A DNA stretch of 6,568 nucleotides from an uncultured Streptococcus sp. (lineage in GTDB: Bacteria; Bacillota; Bacilli; Lactobacillales; Streptococcaceae): contig CABSRC010000089.1 in NCBI GenBank assembly GCA_902480035.1, forward strand, positions 1-6,568. The letters are read 5' to 3'. How positions within the stretch are numbered: the stretch's first letter is position 1; every line of letters begins with the position of its first letter. Position numbers and translations under genes: made by a program. The notes beneath the pieces were generated by a model. That model worked only from the letters and a program-made list of their open reading frames with translations. It did no database searches and was not told the origin of the DNA. Of the stretch, positions 1-6,568 are shown in pieces.

Positions 1-72
1 GAATAGAAGTTGTAATCGGACGAAAAACCTTTCTTATAGCCTTTTTGAATATAAAATAAAAAATTAATAAAA
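1..72. other. AT-rich upstream segment, no gene recognised
   Basis: This is the left edge of the window. I see no start codon with a ribosome site and no hairpin-plus-T terminator on either strand. In many streptococci galR lies divergently upstream of galK (family knowledge), but there is no CAT (a minus-strand ATG) in the first 60 bases, so any divergent gene must start outside the window. This stretch may be the leader of such a gene, which is inference only. Confidence 0.4.
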
Positions 73-100
73 TTTTACTAAAAACGCTTGAAGTTTTACT
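73..100 (+). promoter_or_regulatory. Candidate GalR-type operator: phased TTTTACT repeats and a LacI-type dyad over the gal -35
   Basis: TTTTACT occurs at 73-79 and again at 94-100, exactly 21 bp apart (two helical turns), flanking the -35 hexamer at 88-93. The first copy is also the left side of a perfect 11-base dyad, TTTTA-C-TAAAA (73-83). A second imperfect dyad, ACTAAAAAC/GCTTGAAGT (77-94), is centred on CG, as in LacI-family operators, with 6 of 9 positions paired. GalR is a LacI-family regulator of gal operons in streptococci (established). Assigning this site to GalR is inference; the position over the -35 would suit direct repression. Confidence 0.45.
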
Positions 101-116
101 TCTGATCAGATATAAT
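88..116 (+). promoter_or_regulatory. Main gal operon promoter (-35 TTGAAG, -10 TATAAT)
   Basis: The -35 hexamer TTGAAG lies at 88-93 and a consensus -10 TATAAT at 111-116, with the optimal 17-bp spacing. Transcription would start near 122-124, giving a leader of about 33 nt before galK. The spacer contains a perfect 10-base palindrome, TCTGATCAGA (101-110), directly against the -10. The promoter probably drives galK, galT and galE together. Confidence 0.85.
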
Positions 117-123
117 ACAAGTA

Positions 124-137
124 TAAAAACGTTTACA
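124..137 (+). promoter_or_regulatory. Catabolite-responsive element (cre) for CcpA, at the transcription start
   Basis: TAAAAACGTTTACA matches the cre consensus TGNAARCGNWWWCA at all positions but one (A instead of G at the second base), with a perfect AAACGTTT core around the central CG. It begins at the expected +1 position, so bound CcpA would hinder initiation or block elongation, giving glucose repression of the gal operon. GalR, also a LacI-family protein, might bind a similar sequence, so exclusive assignment to CcpA is not certain. Confidence 0.7.
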
Positions 138-155
138 AAACTAAAGGAGTTTCTC

Positions 156-1334
156 ATGACGACAACAATCACATCTCAAGATTTACAAGCAAAATTCCAG
201 GCTGTCTTTGGGGAAAAGGCTGACCACACTTTCTTTTCACCAGGACGGATTAATCTGATTGGTGAACACACGGACTATAATGGTGGGCATGTCTTCCCAG
301 CAGCCATTACACTTGGTACCTACGGAGCGGCAAGAAAGCGTGAGGATAAGGTCTTGCGTTTCTTCTCAGGAAACTTTGAAGACAAGGGGATCATTGAAGT
401 TCCACTTGAAAATCTCCACTTTGAAAAAGAGCACAACTGGACCAACTATCCAAAAGGCGTGCTCCATTTCTTGCAAGAAGCTGGTCATGTTATTGATAGC
501 GGTATGGATGTCTATGTCTACGGCAATATTCCAAACGGATCTGGTCTTTCTTCTTCAGCTTCGCTTGAGCTCTTAATTGGCGTCATCGCTGAGAAACTAT
601 ATGATCTTCACTTAGATCGTCTAGATCTGGTCAAGATCGGCAAACAAACCGAAAATCACTTCATCGGAGTCAACTCTGGGATCATGGACCAATTTGCCAT
701 CGGTATGGGAGCTGATCAACGGGCTATTTATCTCGATACCAACACCCTAGAGTTTGATCTGGTACCGCTGGACCTCAAAGACAATGTCGTAGTCATCATG
801 AATACCAACAAACGCCGGGAATTAGCGGATTCAAAATACAATGAACGTCGTTCAGAATGTGAAACTGCCGTTTCTGAACTCCAAGAAAAATTGGATATCC
901 AAACCTTAGGGGAATTGGACCTCTGGGCTTTTGATGCCTACAGCTACTTGATCAAGGATGAAAATCGCATCAAACGGGCTCGTCATGCTGTACTTGAAAA
1001 CCAACGGACCCTCCAAGCACGCAAGGCACTTGAAGCAGGTGATTTGGAAGGCTTTGGCCGTCTCATGAATGCTTCCCACGTATCCTTGGAGCATGACTAC
1101 GAAGTGACAGGTCTAGAATTGGATACCTTGGTGCATACAGCCTGGGAACAAGAAGGTGTCTTGGGGGCTCGTATGACAGGAGCAGGCTTTGGTGGGTGCG
1201 CCATCGCCCTTGTAAACAAAGATAAAGTTAAAGCATTTAAAGAAGCTGTCGGCAAACGCTATGAAGAAGTCGTTGGCTATGCGCCTAGCTTTTATATTGC
1301 AGAAGTTGCGGCAGGAACACGGGTACTTGATTAA
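156..1334 (+). CDS. galK: Galactokinase GalK
   Basis: GalK transfers the gamma-phosphate of ATP to galactose, giving galactose-1-phosphate, the first committed cytosolic step of the Leloir pathway. The 392-residue product has the usual family length and all GHMP-kinase hallmarks. The galactokinase signature GRINLIGEHTDYNGG is at residues 30-44, with the conserved Arg31 that assists catalysis. The ATP-binding glycine/serine loop NIPNGSGLSSSASLEL spans 124-139. MDQF has the putative catalytic base Asp178, and the C-terminal TGAGFGG loop is at 341-347. The ATG at 156 follows AAAGGAG (143-149) with 6-nt spacing, so the start is secure. It is first in the operon, directly under the gal promoter and cre site, with galT 12 bp downstream. 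Nothing is truncated or missing. The assignment is near certain; specificity for galactose rests on the signature. Confidence 0.97.
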   Translation: MTTTITSQDLQAKFQAVFGEKADHTFFSPGRINLIGEHTDYNGGHVFPAAITLGTYGAARKREDKVLRFFSGNFEDKGIIEVPLENLHFEKEHNWTNYPKGVLHFLQEAGHVIDSGMDVYVYGNIPNGSGLSSSASLELLIGVIAEKLYDLHLDRLDLVKIGKQTENHFIGVNSGIMDQFAIGMGADQRAIYLDTNTLEFDLVPLDLKDNVVVIMNTNKRRELADSKYNERRSECETAVSELQEKLDIQTLGELDLWAFDAYSYLIKDENRIKRARHAVLENQRTLQARKALEAGDLEGFGRLMNASHVSLEHDYEVTGLELDTLVHTAWEQEGVLGARMTGAGFGGCAIALVNKDKVKAFKEAVGKRYEEVVGYAPSFYIAEVAAGTRVLD

Positions 1335-1346
1335 AAAGGAGATAGG

Positions 1347-2819
1347 ATGACAGAACAGGTATTAGATGCATTTGTCACAACCGTCATTGCGGCGAGTGAC
1401 TACGAAGAGATGGATCGGATTTATCTAAAAAATCGCATCATGAGTCGCGTTGGAGAAGAAGGGCTAGACGCCCCAGCTCAAAAAGAAGACTTGATCGCAC
1501 TTAAAGATCAGCTGGTAGAGATCGCTGTTGCAAATAGCAAGATCCAGGATAGTATGGCCGCCAAGGACAGCTTGGGTGCGGAGTTGATGGATTGGATTAC
1601 CCCTAGTCCTAGTCAGGTCAACCATCGTTTCTGGGAGACCTACCGTCAGTCCAGGGAAGACACGATTGCAGATTTCTATGCCCTCTCTAAGCGCAATGAT
1701 TACATCAAGGTCAAAGCGATTGCGCAAAATATTGCCTTTGAAGTAGAGACTCCCTACGGTTCTCTTGAAATCACCATCAATCTGTCAAAACCTGAAAAAG
1801 ATCCTAAAGACATTGCAGCGGCCAAGCTTGCCAAAGCCAGTCATTATCCAGCCTGCCAATTGTGCTTTGAAAATGAAGGCTATCAAGGTCGCCTAGACCA
1901 TCCAGCCCGGGCCAATCATCGGATTATTCGCTTTGATATGGACGGTCATGATTGGGGCTTTCAGTATTCCCCTTATGCCTACTTCAATGAACACTGCATT
2001 TTCCTCGATAGCCAGCATGTTCCCATGGCCATTAGCCGCAAGACCTTTGAGCGACTCTTGACCATTGTCGAGACTTTTCCAGGCTATTTTGCAGGGTCTA
2101 ATGCAGACCTGCCCATTGTAGGGGGATCCATCCTGACTCATGACCATTACCAAGGCGGACGCCACACCTTCCCTATGGAGCTAGCTCCTGTTGAGGAAAG
2201 CTTTACCATTCAGGGCTTTGAGGCTGTATCGGTAGGAATTGTCAACTGGCCCATGTCCGTGCTTCGTCTGCAATCAGACGACAAGGCGCAATTGATTGCC
2301 CTGGCAGACCATATCCTCACAGCCTGGCGAGGCTACTCGGATCCAGCCGTTCAAGTCTTAGCAGCATCCGATGGTCAGCCCCACCATACCATTACCCCCA
2401 TTGCACGGATTCGTGATGGGCATTATGAATTGGACTTAGTGCTCCGTGATAACCAAACCTCACCAGAGCATCCCGATGGCATTTATCACCCACATGCGGA
2501 TGTGCAACACATCAAAAAAGAAAATATTGGCTTGATCGAAGTCATGGGCTTGGCCATATTGCCACCTCGACTCAAGGAAGAGCTCAAGCAGGTTCAAGAC
2601 TATCTGCTTGAACGTGAAAGCAGTGTGGCTAGTTACCATCAAGAATGGGCAGCTGACTTGAAAGCCACTCATCCATTCCTCACAGACGAAGCAGAAGCAG
2701 AAGCTATTGTTCGTGAATCAGTCGGTCAAATCTTTGCGCGCGTGCTCGAAGATGCCGGTGTCTACAAGCGAACAGCAGAAGGACAAGCTGCCTTTAGACG
2801 CTTTGTTGCGACACTTTAA
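1347..2819 (+). CDS. galT: UDP-glucose--hexose-1-phosphate uridylyltransferase, class II (GalT)
   Basis: GalT exchanges the uridylyl group between UDP-glucose and galactose-1-phosphate, producing glucose-1-phosphate and UDP-galactose in the cytosol. At 490 residues it belongs to the longer Firmicute class II family, not the roughly 350-residue class I enzyme of E. coli. The class II signature DLPIVGGSILTHDHYQGG is at residues 254-271. By analogy with the class I HPHGQ motif, I infer that His267 of HDHYQ is the nucleophile that carries UMP. A Cys170-x-x-Cys173 pair (ACQLC) could help bind a metal or simply be structural. The C-terminal domain carries HPHADVQHIKKEN from His381. The start ATG follows AAAGGAG (1335-1341) by 5 nt and lies 12 bp after the galK stop, which indicates co-transcription and coupled translation. 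The gene is visibly GC-richer than the right part of the window. No defect is seen. Confidence 0.96.
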   Translation: MTEQVLDAFVTTVIAASDYEEMDRIYLKNRIMSRVGEEGLDAPAQKEDLIALKDQLVEIAVANSKIQDSMAAKDSLGAELMDWITPSPSQVNHRFWETYRQSREDTIADFYALSKRNDYIKVKAIAQNIAFEVETPYGSLEITINLSKPEKDPKDIAAAKLAKASHYPACQLCFENEGYQGRLDHPARANHRIIRFDMDGHDWGFQYSPYAYFNEHCIFLDSQHVPMAISRKTFERLLTIVETFPGYFAGSNADLPIVGGSILTHDHYQGGRHTFPMELAPVEESFTIQGFEAVSVGIVNWPMSVLRLQSDDKAQLIALADHILTAWRGYSDPAVQVLAASDGQPHHTITPIARIRDGHYELDLVLRDNQTSPEHPDGIYHPHADVQHIKKENIGLIEVMGLAILPPRLKEELKQVQDYLLERESSVASYHQEWAADLKATHPFLTDEAEAEAIVRESVGQIFARVLEDAGVYKRTAEGQAAFRRFVATL

Positions 2820-2841
2820 GTGTGGAGAAGCGACAGAAATT

Positions 2842-2850
2842 TGGTACAAT
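2842..2850 (+). promoter_or_regulatory. Internal extended -10 promoter candidate for galE
   Basis: TGGTACAAT fits the extended -10 form TGnTATAAT with a single C-for-T change. No good -35 is present at 16-18 bp upstream, which is acceptable for extended -10 promoters in streptococci. Transcription would start at about 2857, giving a leader of roughly 25 nt before galE. The TTTGGTA-n-AATA context recurs at 4660-4670. An own promoter would keep galE on for UDP-galactose supply without galactose (inference). Confidence 0.55.
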
Positions 2851-2882
2851 AAGAGAGAAGACAAGAAGCGAAAGGAAAACAA

Positions 2883-3881
2883 ATGGCAATACTCGTACTC
2901 GGAGGAGCTGGCTATATCGGTTCCCACATGGTGGACCGCTTGGTCAATGAAGGACAGGAAAAAGTCGTCGTGGTCGATAGCCTGGTCACAGGCCACCGTG
3001 CAGCGGTGCATCCAGATGCCGTCTTTTACCAAGGAGACCTGGCGGATCAAGACTTTATGCGCACTGTTTTTAAGGAACATGCCGATATCGATGCGGTCAT
3101 CCACTTTGCGGCCTACTCACTGGTCGCTGAGTCCATGGCAGATCCATTGAAATATTTTGACAATAATACAGCAGGCATGGTCAAACTCTTGGAAGTCATG
3201 CATGAATGTGGGGTGCACTGCATCGTCTTTTCTTCAACTGCTGCCACTTACGGCATTCCAGAAGAAATTCCGATTCTTGAAACCACTCCACAAAAACCAA
3301 TCAACCCTTATGGCGAAAGCAAGCTCATGATGGAAACCATCATGCGTTGGGCTGATCAAGCCTACGGCATCAAGTATGTGCCTCTTCGTTACTTTAATGT
3401 AGCGGGTGCTAAGCCAGATGGATCCATCGGAGAAGACCATGGACCAGAGACCCATCTCTTGCCGATCGTCTTGCAAGTGGCCCAAGGCAAACGTGAGAAG
3501 ATCTCTATTTTTGGAGATGACTACCAGACACCAGATGGGACCAATGTTCGGGACTATGTTCATCCATTTGACTTGGCAGATGCCCATCTTTTAGCAGTGG
3601 AGTATCTCCGAAATGGCAATCCATCGACCGCCTTTAATCTGGGCTCATCGACTGGATTCTCCAATCTTCAAATCGTTGAAGCAGCCCGCAAGGTGACGGG
3701 ACATCCGATCCCACTTGAGCTGGCTGATCGCAGACCAGGAGATCCAGATACCTTGATTGCATCATCTGAGAAGGCGCGTGCCATCCTCGGCTGGCAACCA
3801 AAATTTGACAATATCGAAACCATTATCCAAACAGCCTGGGCTTGGCATTCCAGCCACCCAGATGGCTACAATGATCGATAA
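2883..3881 (+). CDS. galE: UDP-glucose 4-epimerase GalE
   Basis: GalE interconverts UDP-galactose and UDP-glucose with tightly bound NAD+. It closes the Leloir cycle and supplies UDP-galactose for cell-surface glycans. The 332-residue protein is a complete short-chain dehydrogenase of the extended type. The Rossmann glycine motif GGAGYIGSH is at residues 7-15. The FSSTAATYG strand at 116-124 places Thr119 at the catalytic Ser/Thr position, and YGESK supplies Tyr143 and Lys147 of the YxxxK pair. LRYFNVAGA (168-176) and RDYVHPFDLADAH (223-235) are typical epimerase segments. The ATG at 2883 follows AAAGGA (2871-2876) with 6-nt spacing. It sits 63 bp after galT, a gap that holds an extended -10 promoter candidate, so expression may be both operon-driven and independent. 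Activity on UDP-GlcNAc as well as UDP-Glc cannot be judged from this sequence. No hairpin-plus-T terminator follows the gene. Confidence 0.95.
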   Translation: MAILVLGGAGYIGSHMVDRLVNEGQEKVVVVDSLVTGHRAAVHPDAVFYQGDLADQDFMRTVFKEHADIDAVIHFAAYSLVAESMADPLKYFDNNTAGMVKLLEVMHECGVHCIVFSSTAATYGIPEEIPILETTPQKPINPYGESKLMMETIMRWADQAYGIKYVPLRYFNVAGAKPDGSIGEDHGPETHLLPIVLQVAQGKREKISIFGDDYQTPDGTNVRDYVHPFDLADAHLLAVEYLRNGNPSTAFNLGSSTGFSNLQIVEAARKVTGHPIPLELADRRPGDPDTLIASSEKARAILGWQPKFDNIETIIQTAWAWHSSHPDGYNDR

Positions 3882-3887
3882 GGAGGG
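3880..3887 (+). other. Orphan Shine-Dalgarno sequence at the galE stop codon
   Basis: AAGGAGGG overlaps the TAA stop of galE and is a near-perfect anti-16S match, yet no ATG or GTG follows at usable distance. A CTG at 3889-3891 is too close and opens only 9 codons before TAA at 3916; TTG at 3904 lies in that same frame. The site may be the remnant of a lost downstream gene or may act on ribosomes or mRNA stability at the galE end. It may also be chance. Confidence 0.35.
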
Positions 3888-3947
3888 ACTGCGAACATCA
3901 TTTTTGAGACTTTTCTAATAACATCTAAAACGACAGTTGATCTTGCC

Positions 3948-3976
3948 AAATGACTCGTTTCAGACGTCAGTCATTT
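3948..3976. repeat. Inverted repeat upstream of the lipoprotein gene (operator or weak hairpin)
   Basis: AAATGACT (3948-3955) and AGTCATTT (3969-3976) are perfect 8-base inverted repeats around a 13-base centre. In the centre, CGT (3956-3958) can also pair with ACG (3964-3966), leaving a two-base bulge. No T-run follows on either strand, so it is not a classical intrinsic terminator. It lies about 34 bp before the lipoprotein ATG and could be an operator or an mRNA leader hairpin. I found only a weak promoter upstream (TTGAGA 3904-3909 / 16 bp / TAAAAC 3926-3931). Confidence 0.5.
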
Positions 3977-4009
3977 CCCTAACCATCATAAAAAAGTGAG
4001 GTATTCAAA

Positions 4010-4594
4010 ATGAATAAAACCACAAAAATGTTAGCCGTCTTCTTGACAGCGGGTCTTCTTTTAGCTGGTTGCGGACAAAAAGAGAGTACGAAATCTACTA
4101 GTCCATCGTCCACTAAAGCGACCAGTAAAGCAACAAGCAAATCATCTGCTAAAGAAAAGAAAAAAGAGTCATCAACTGATGAAAGCAAAAAAGAAGATGC
4201 ACTAGCAGGTGCACAAAAAACGGTTCTTGAAACGAGTGATGAAGCAGGTAAGACCACTGTAACCTTGTATTACAAGGGAGATACCTTGTTAGTACAAGAA
4301 AAAGTTGATGATTACGACGTCTCAAAAGTGCCTGGTGAGAACCCTCTTGAAACCATGAAAGAAGCCGTCGCTAAGAGCCAAGAAAAATTCAAAGATCTGA
4401 TGGGCCATGGATTTGAACTGACATCAGAATACAAAGACGGAATCTTTTATATTCGCAATACCATTGATTACACAAAAATCGATTTTAATAAATTAAAAGA
4501 AATCGTACCAGGCTTTAATCCGCTAGATGACAATACAGTCAGTTATTCAGTAACGAAAGAAAGTCTGATCAAGGGCGGTATGGTCGAAAAATAA
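4010..4594 (+). CDS. Small secreted lipoprotein, DUF1307/YehR-like
   Basis: This is a 194-residue lipoprotein anchored to the outer face of the membrane; its function is unknown. The N-terminus has Lys residues, a hydrophobic core (about 7-19) and a clear lipobox LAGC with the lipidated Cys21. Residues 22 to about 64 are a Ser/Thr/Lys-rich linker with ATSK repeats, typical of a flexible wall-spanning spacer. The folded part from about residue 78 begins TVTLYYKGDTLLVQEK and continues with a YKDGIFYIRNTIDYTKIDFNKLKEI segment (given here in outline from about residue 146). This pattern recalls DUF1307/YehR lipoproteins (YKGD, then VDYxKxDLxKL), an assignment made from memory and moderate only. 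The start is preceded by GAGG (3998-4001) at 8-nt spacing, a modest ribosome site. It lies 128 bp after galE; without a terminator between them, read-through from gal is possible. A terminator follows immediately. Confidence 0.85.
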   Translation: MNKTTKMLAVFLTAGLLLAGCGQKESTKSTSPSSTKATSKATSKSSAKEKKKESSTDESKKEDALAGAQKTVLETSDEAGKTTVTLYYKGDTLLVQEKVDDYDVSKVPGENPLETMKEAVAKSQEKFKDLMGHGFELTSEYKDGIFYIRNTIDYTKIDFNKLKEIVPGFNPLDDNTVSYSVTKESLIKGGMVEK

Positions 4595-4602
4595 ACAAAA
4601 TG

Positions 4603-4637
4603 GAGAGCAGTTCAGTTCGCTGCTCTCTTTTTGTTTT
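4603..4637 (+). terminator. Intrinsic terminator after the lipoprotein gene
   Basis: The stem GAGAGCAG (4603-4610) pairs perfectly with CTGCTCTC (4620-4627) around a 9-base loop and is followed by TTTTTGTTTT (4628-4637). It begins 8 bases after the TAA stop. The A-rich bases before the stem (ACAAAA, 4595-4600) partly pair with the T-run, so weak activity on the other strand is possible. Confidence 0.92.
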
Positions 4638-4660
4638 GGTATGAATTCATGAGCATATTT

Positions 4661-4669
4661 TGGTAGAAT
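4661..4669 (+). promoter_or_regulatory. Orphan extended -10 promoter candidate
   Basis: TGGTAGAAT fits TGnTATAAT with one mismatch and shares the wider TTTGGTA-n-AATA context with the galE promoter candidate. No convincing -35 is seen. It lies 24 bp after a terminator and has no convincing coding sequence downstream, so it could start a short RNA near 4676. Confidence 0.45.
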
Positions 4670-4675
4670 AGGGTT

Positions 4676-4913
4676 TAAAGAAAAGTAAGATTAAAGAATG
4701 ATTAGCAATTGTATGAAGAAAATCTTTAGTTGAGTGATTACAAGGAAAGAAATCCACTGACGATTCGGAAGTATTGAGAAGATCAATATAGTTTACTTAT
4801 ACACTGATCAAACGATTCATCCCTTTTGAAATTAGAGATGTAATGGAAGGGGTTGAAAGAAATACAATTAAGTATAAAAAAAGAGCATTTCTGATAATGG
4901 AAATGCTCTTTTT
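4676..4913 (+). ncRNA. Possible intergenic small RNA of about 240 nt (hypothetical)
   Basis: This segment is framed on the + strand by an extended -10 promoter candidate (4661-4669) and a strong terminator (4878-4913). Its reading frames are short: an 11-codon ORF at 4698 without a good ribosome site, and a 27-codon frame (4843-4926) that runs through the terminator. A local hairpin is possible (GATCA 4781-4785 and TATA 4787-4790 pairing with TATA 4798-4801 and TGATC 4805-4809). I recognise no known RNA family. The stretch could equally be decayed coding DNA, with the terminator serving only the convergent ABC gene. Confidence 0.25.
4878..4913. terminator. Strong bidirectional terminator between convergent genes
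   Basis: AAAAAGAGCATTT (4878-4890) and AAATGCTCTTTTT (4901-4913) form a perfect 13-bp stem around a 10-base loop. On the - strand the hairpin ends in a run of seven T (complement of 4876-4882), making a good terminator for the ABC exporter transcript 80 bases after its stop. On the + strand it ends in five T and would stop anything entering from the left. Confidence 0.9.
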
Positions 4914-4992
4914 GGGGTTAAGATGACCTCAATCTATCTGTGCCTGATGATGTATTGATCATGATAAAACAAATCTTCGTTAGAAGGTAAGT
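4914..4992. other. 3' untranslated segment of the ABC gene, nothing recognised
   Basis: These 79 bases lie between the shared terminator and the stop codon of the ABC exporter. I see no reading frame, promoter or stable hairpin worth naming. The segment is most simply the 3' end of the - strand transcript. Confidence 0.5.
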
Positions 4993-6510
4993 CTATTCAT
5001 TTTTTTGAATGATTAGTTTTCCAGCTCTAATTTCCCAGACTTGGTCAAAGTTCTTCAGTGCTTCATTCTGTCGGTGTAAGGTAATGATGACAGCACACGG
5101 TAAGTCTAGTACTTTTTTCAATTCTGCCTCGAACTGACGAGCGTCCAAGGCTGAAAAAGGTTCATCCATAATAACTAATGGACTCTGACGGTTTTTTTCT
5201 CGATTGAGGTACATGCGTTGTTGTTGACCACCTGACAGGGATTGAGGAGGTGTTACTTCGAACTCCACATCCTTAAACTCTGCAGGAAAAGTATTGAATA
5301 GCGTAACATTATTTTCATAACTAGAGATGAAGCTATGCTCTTGTTGCAAAATCAAGCCAAATTTTCCCCAAAGCTGATTTAGAGGAAGATCATTCAGCAA
5401 AATCTCGCCTTGGAAATCCTCATCTGTACCATTTAAAATATTGAGTAGGCTACTCTTACCTGATCCGTTCTCTCCAATGAGGGCAATCTTATCTCCTTTA
5501 TGAATGGTGGCAAAAGAAATCTTTAATGTTGATTCCCCAAGTTGTTTAGAAAGATTCTTCAATGTGATTGTTTCAAAAGAAAGCTGTGGTGCCTGAATTG
5601 AAGATGGATGCTTAACAATAGTTTGAAAGCTTTTAATTACAGGCTTTACCGACTCCAACATTTGCAGATCGTAAAGGATTTCTTGAATTGGTTCTGAGAA
5701 GGCTGTAATATAACCAAAACTGGCCACCACCTCAGGGATACCAATTTGCTGATGATATAGAGAGTAAGCTAGATAGGAAAAGAGAATAAGGCTAATGAAT
5801 TCAAAAGAAATACCCGTCAAGAGAATACCTGTAATTTTAGTCAAACCATACCCAAGATACTTATCCTGCAAGTTTTTGAGAGAACTTCTTTGTTGCTCTA
5901 TAAAATGAGGTAGAGTGAGTTTGTTAACTAGGTGATGTCCTCGGAATAGATCCTCCAAGGTCCGATAATAATCACCTTGCTTTTCAAGATAGGTCTGTCT
6001 ACGCTTCGCAGTCAATTGACCAACGATCTTTGGAATTTGAATACTGATAGCCGTTGAAATCAGTAGGATCAGCGCCACTATAGGATTGATCGTTCTGGTA
6101 ATAATGATGGTATAAATCAAAATTCGTAGAATCTGCTTAAAAAAACTCATCAATGGAGGTAGATAATCTTTTTCCAGTGAATCAAGATCATTAGATTGAT
6201 AAGAAATGTATTCTGCGACTGTTTTCTGCTTGAAATCATGGTGGGCAAGTCCTAAAAGAGATTGAAACCAATCGTTCTTTAGATTTGTCGAAAAGAGAAT
6301 GGCCTGTTTCCAGTCAAGTCGCATTTGGATGTAGTTGCAAGTTAGGTAACCTATAACTGCGATGCAATAACCTGCCAAAGCTATTTGAAAGCGGCCACGA
6401 ATTAACTCTTGTGTAAAGTATGGAAGAAGAGCAGTACAAATATTGGACAGTCCGCTAAAGAGAAAATTAAAGAAAAGATACCAGCGCAGAGGCTTAAGGT
6501 ATTGAAGCAT
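4993..6510 (-). CDS. ABC exporter half-transporter (fused permease and ATPase)
   Basis: A membrane-bound ABC exporter subunit that would use ATP to move an unknown substrate (peptide, drug or lipid) outward, as a homo- or heterodimer. It has 505 residues, shorter than the usual 570-600. About six membrane segments are visible, roughly at 11-32, 42-61, 120-138, 141-160, 225-252 and 258-275. The ATPase domain has Walker A GENGSGKSS (346-354), a Q-loop at LQQE (388-391), the signature LSGGQ (425-429), Walker B LVIMDE (445-450) with the catalytic Glu450, a D-loop SALD and the H-loop His479, so it should be active. Two oddities: the Q-loop-to-signature region is only about 35 residues, and the aromatic A-loop residue expected near 320-325 is not evident (LSKQLGE). 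There is no C39 peptidase domain. The ATG follows AAGGAG (6524-6519) by 8 nt. A partner gene may lie beyond the right edge. The gene is AT-richer than galKTE. Confidence 0.88.
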   Translation of the reverse strand: MLQYLKPLRWYLFFNFLFSGLSNICTALLPYFTQELIRGRFQIALAGYCIAVIGYLTCNYIQMRLDWKQAILFSTNLKNDWFQSLLGLAHHDFKQKTVAEYISYQSNDLDSLEKDYLPPLMSFFKQILRILIYTIIITRTINPIVALILLISTAISIQIPKIVGQLTAKRRQTYLEKQGDYYRTLEDLFRGHHLVNKLTLPHFIEQQRSSLKNLQDKYLGYGLTKITGILLTGISFEFISLILFSYLAYSLYHQQIGIPEVVASFGYITAFSEPIQEILYDLQMLESVKPVIKSFQTIVKHPSSIQAPQLSFETITLKNLSKQLGESTLKISFATIHKGDKIALIGENGSGKSSLLNILNGTDEDFQGEILLNDLPLNQLWGKFGLILQQEHSFISSYENNVTLFNTFPAEFKDVEFEVTPPQSLSGGQQQRMYLNREKNRQSPLVIMDEPFSALDARQFEAELKKVLDLPCAVIITLHRQNEALKNFDQVWEIRAGKLIIQKNE

Positions 6511-6530
6511 AGACGAAACTCCTTGATAAA

Positions 6531-6539
6531 GCTATAACA
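6531..6539 (-). promoter_or_regulatory. Weak extended -10 candidate upstream of the ABC exporter
   Basis: Read on the - strand, TGTTATAGC resembles an extended -10 (TGnTATAAT with two mismatches in the hexamer), about 20 bases before the coding sequence. The -35 region at 17-bp spacing (TTATTT) is poor. The transcript may instead begin at a gene beyond the window edge. Confidence 0.25.
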
Positions 6540-6568
6540 TAAAACTGATAATGAAATAATGGCACTGT

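Overview
The window looks like a piece of a low-GC Gram-positive chromosome, most likely an oral or commensal Streptococcus. The support is strong AAGGAG-type ribosome sites, extended -10 promoters of the TTTGGTAnAATA form, a class II (Firmicute-type) galT, and the galK-galT-galE order. The species cannot be fixed from this sequence alone.

Layout. Bases 1-155 are an AT-rich control region. It holds a near-consensus promoter (TTGAAG / 17 bp / TATAAT), repeated and dyad motifs around the -35, and a cre-like CcpA site at the transcription start. Next comes a Leloir-pathway operon on the + strand: galK (156-1334), galT (1347-2819, 12 bp after galK) and galE (2883-3881). galE has its own extended -10 promoter candidate in the 63-bp galT-galE gap. 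A 128-bp gap with an orphan Shine-Dalgarno sequence and a T-less hairpin leads to a small lipoprotein gene (4010-4594) resembling the DUF1307/YehR group, closed by a good terminator. A gene-poor gap (about 4595-4992) carries an isolated extended -10 promoter candidate and a strong bidirectional terminator, so a short non-coding transcript is possible. The rest is a half-size ABC exporter on the - strand (6510-4993), convergent with the lipoprotein gene and probably starting near the right edge.

How the genes work together. GalK phosphorylates galactose to galactose-1-phosphate. GalT exchanges it with UDP-glucose to give glucose-1-phosphate and UDP-galactose. GalE regenerates UDP-glucose and also supplies UDP-galactose for surface polysaccharides when galactose is absent, which is the likely reason for an internal galE promoter. 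The regulator galR is often divergent from galK in streptococci, but it is not visible in the 155 bases present. The lipoprotein and the ABC exporter have no evident functional link to galactose use.

No clearly new multi-gene system is visible. The points most worth a second look are the layered gal control region, the possible intergenic RNA at about 4676-4913, and the compact nucleotide-binding domain of the ABC exporter.
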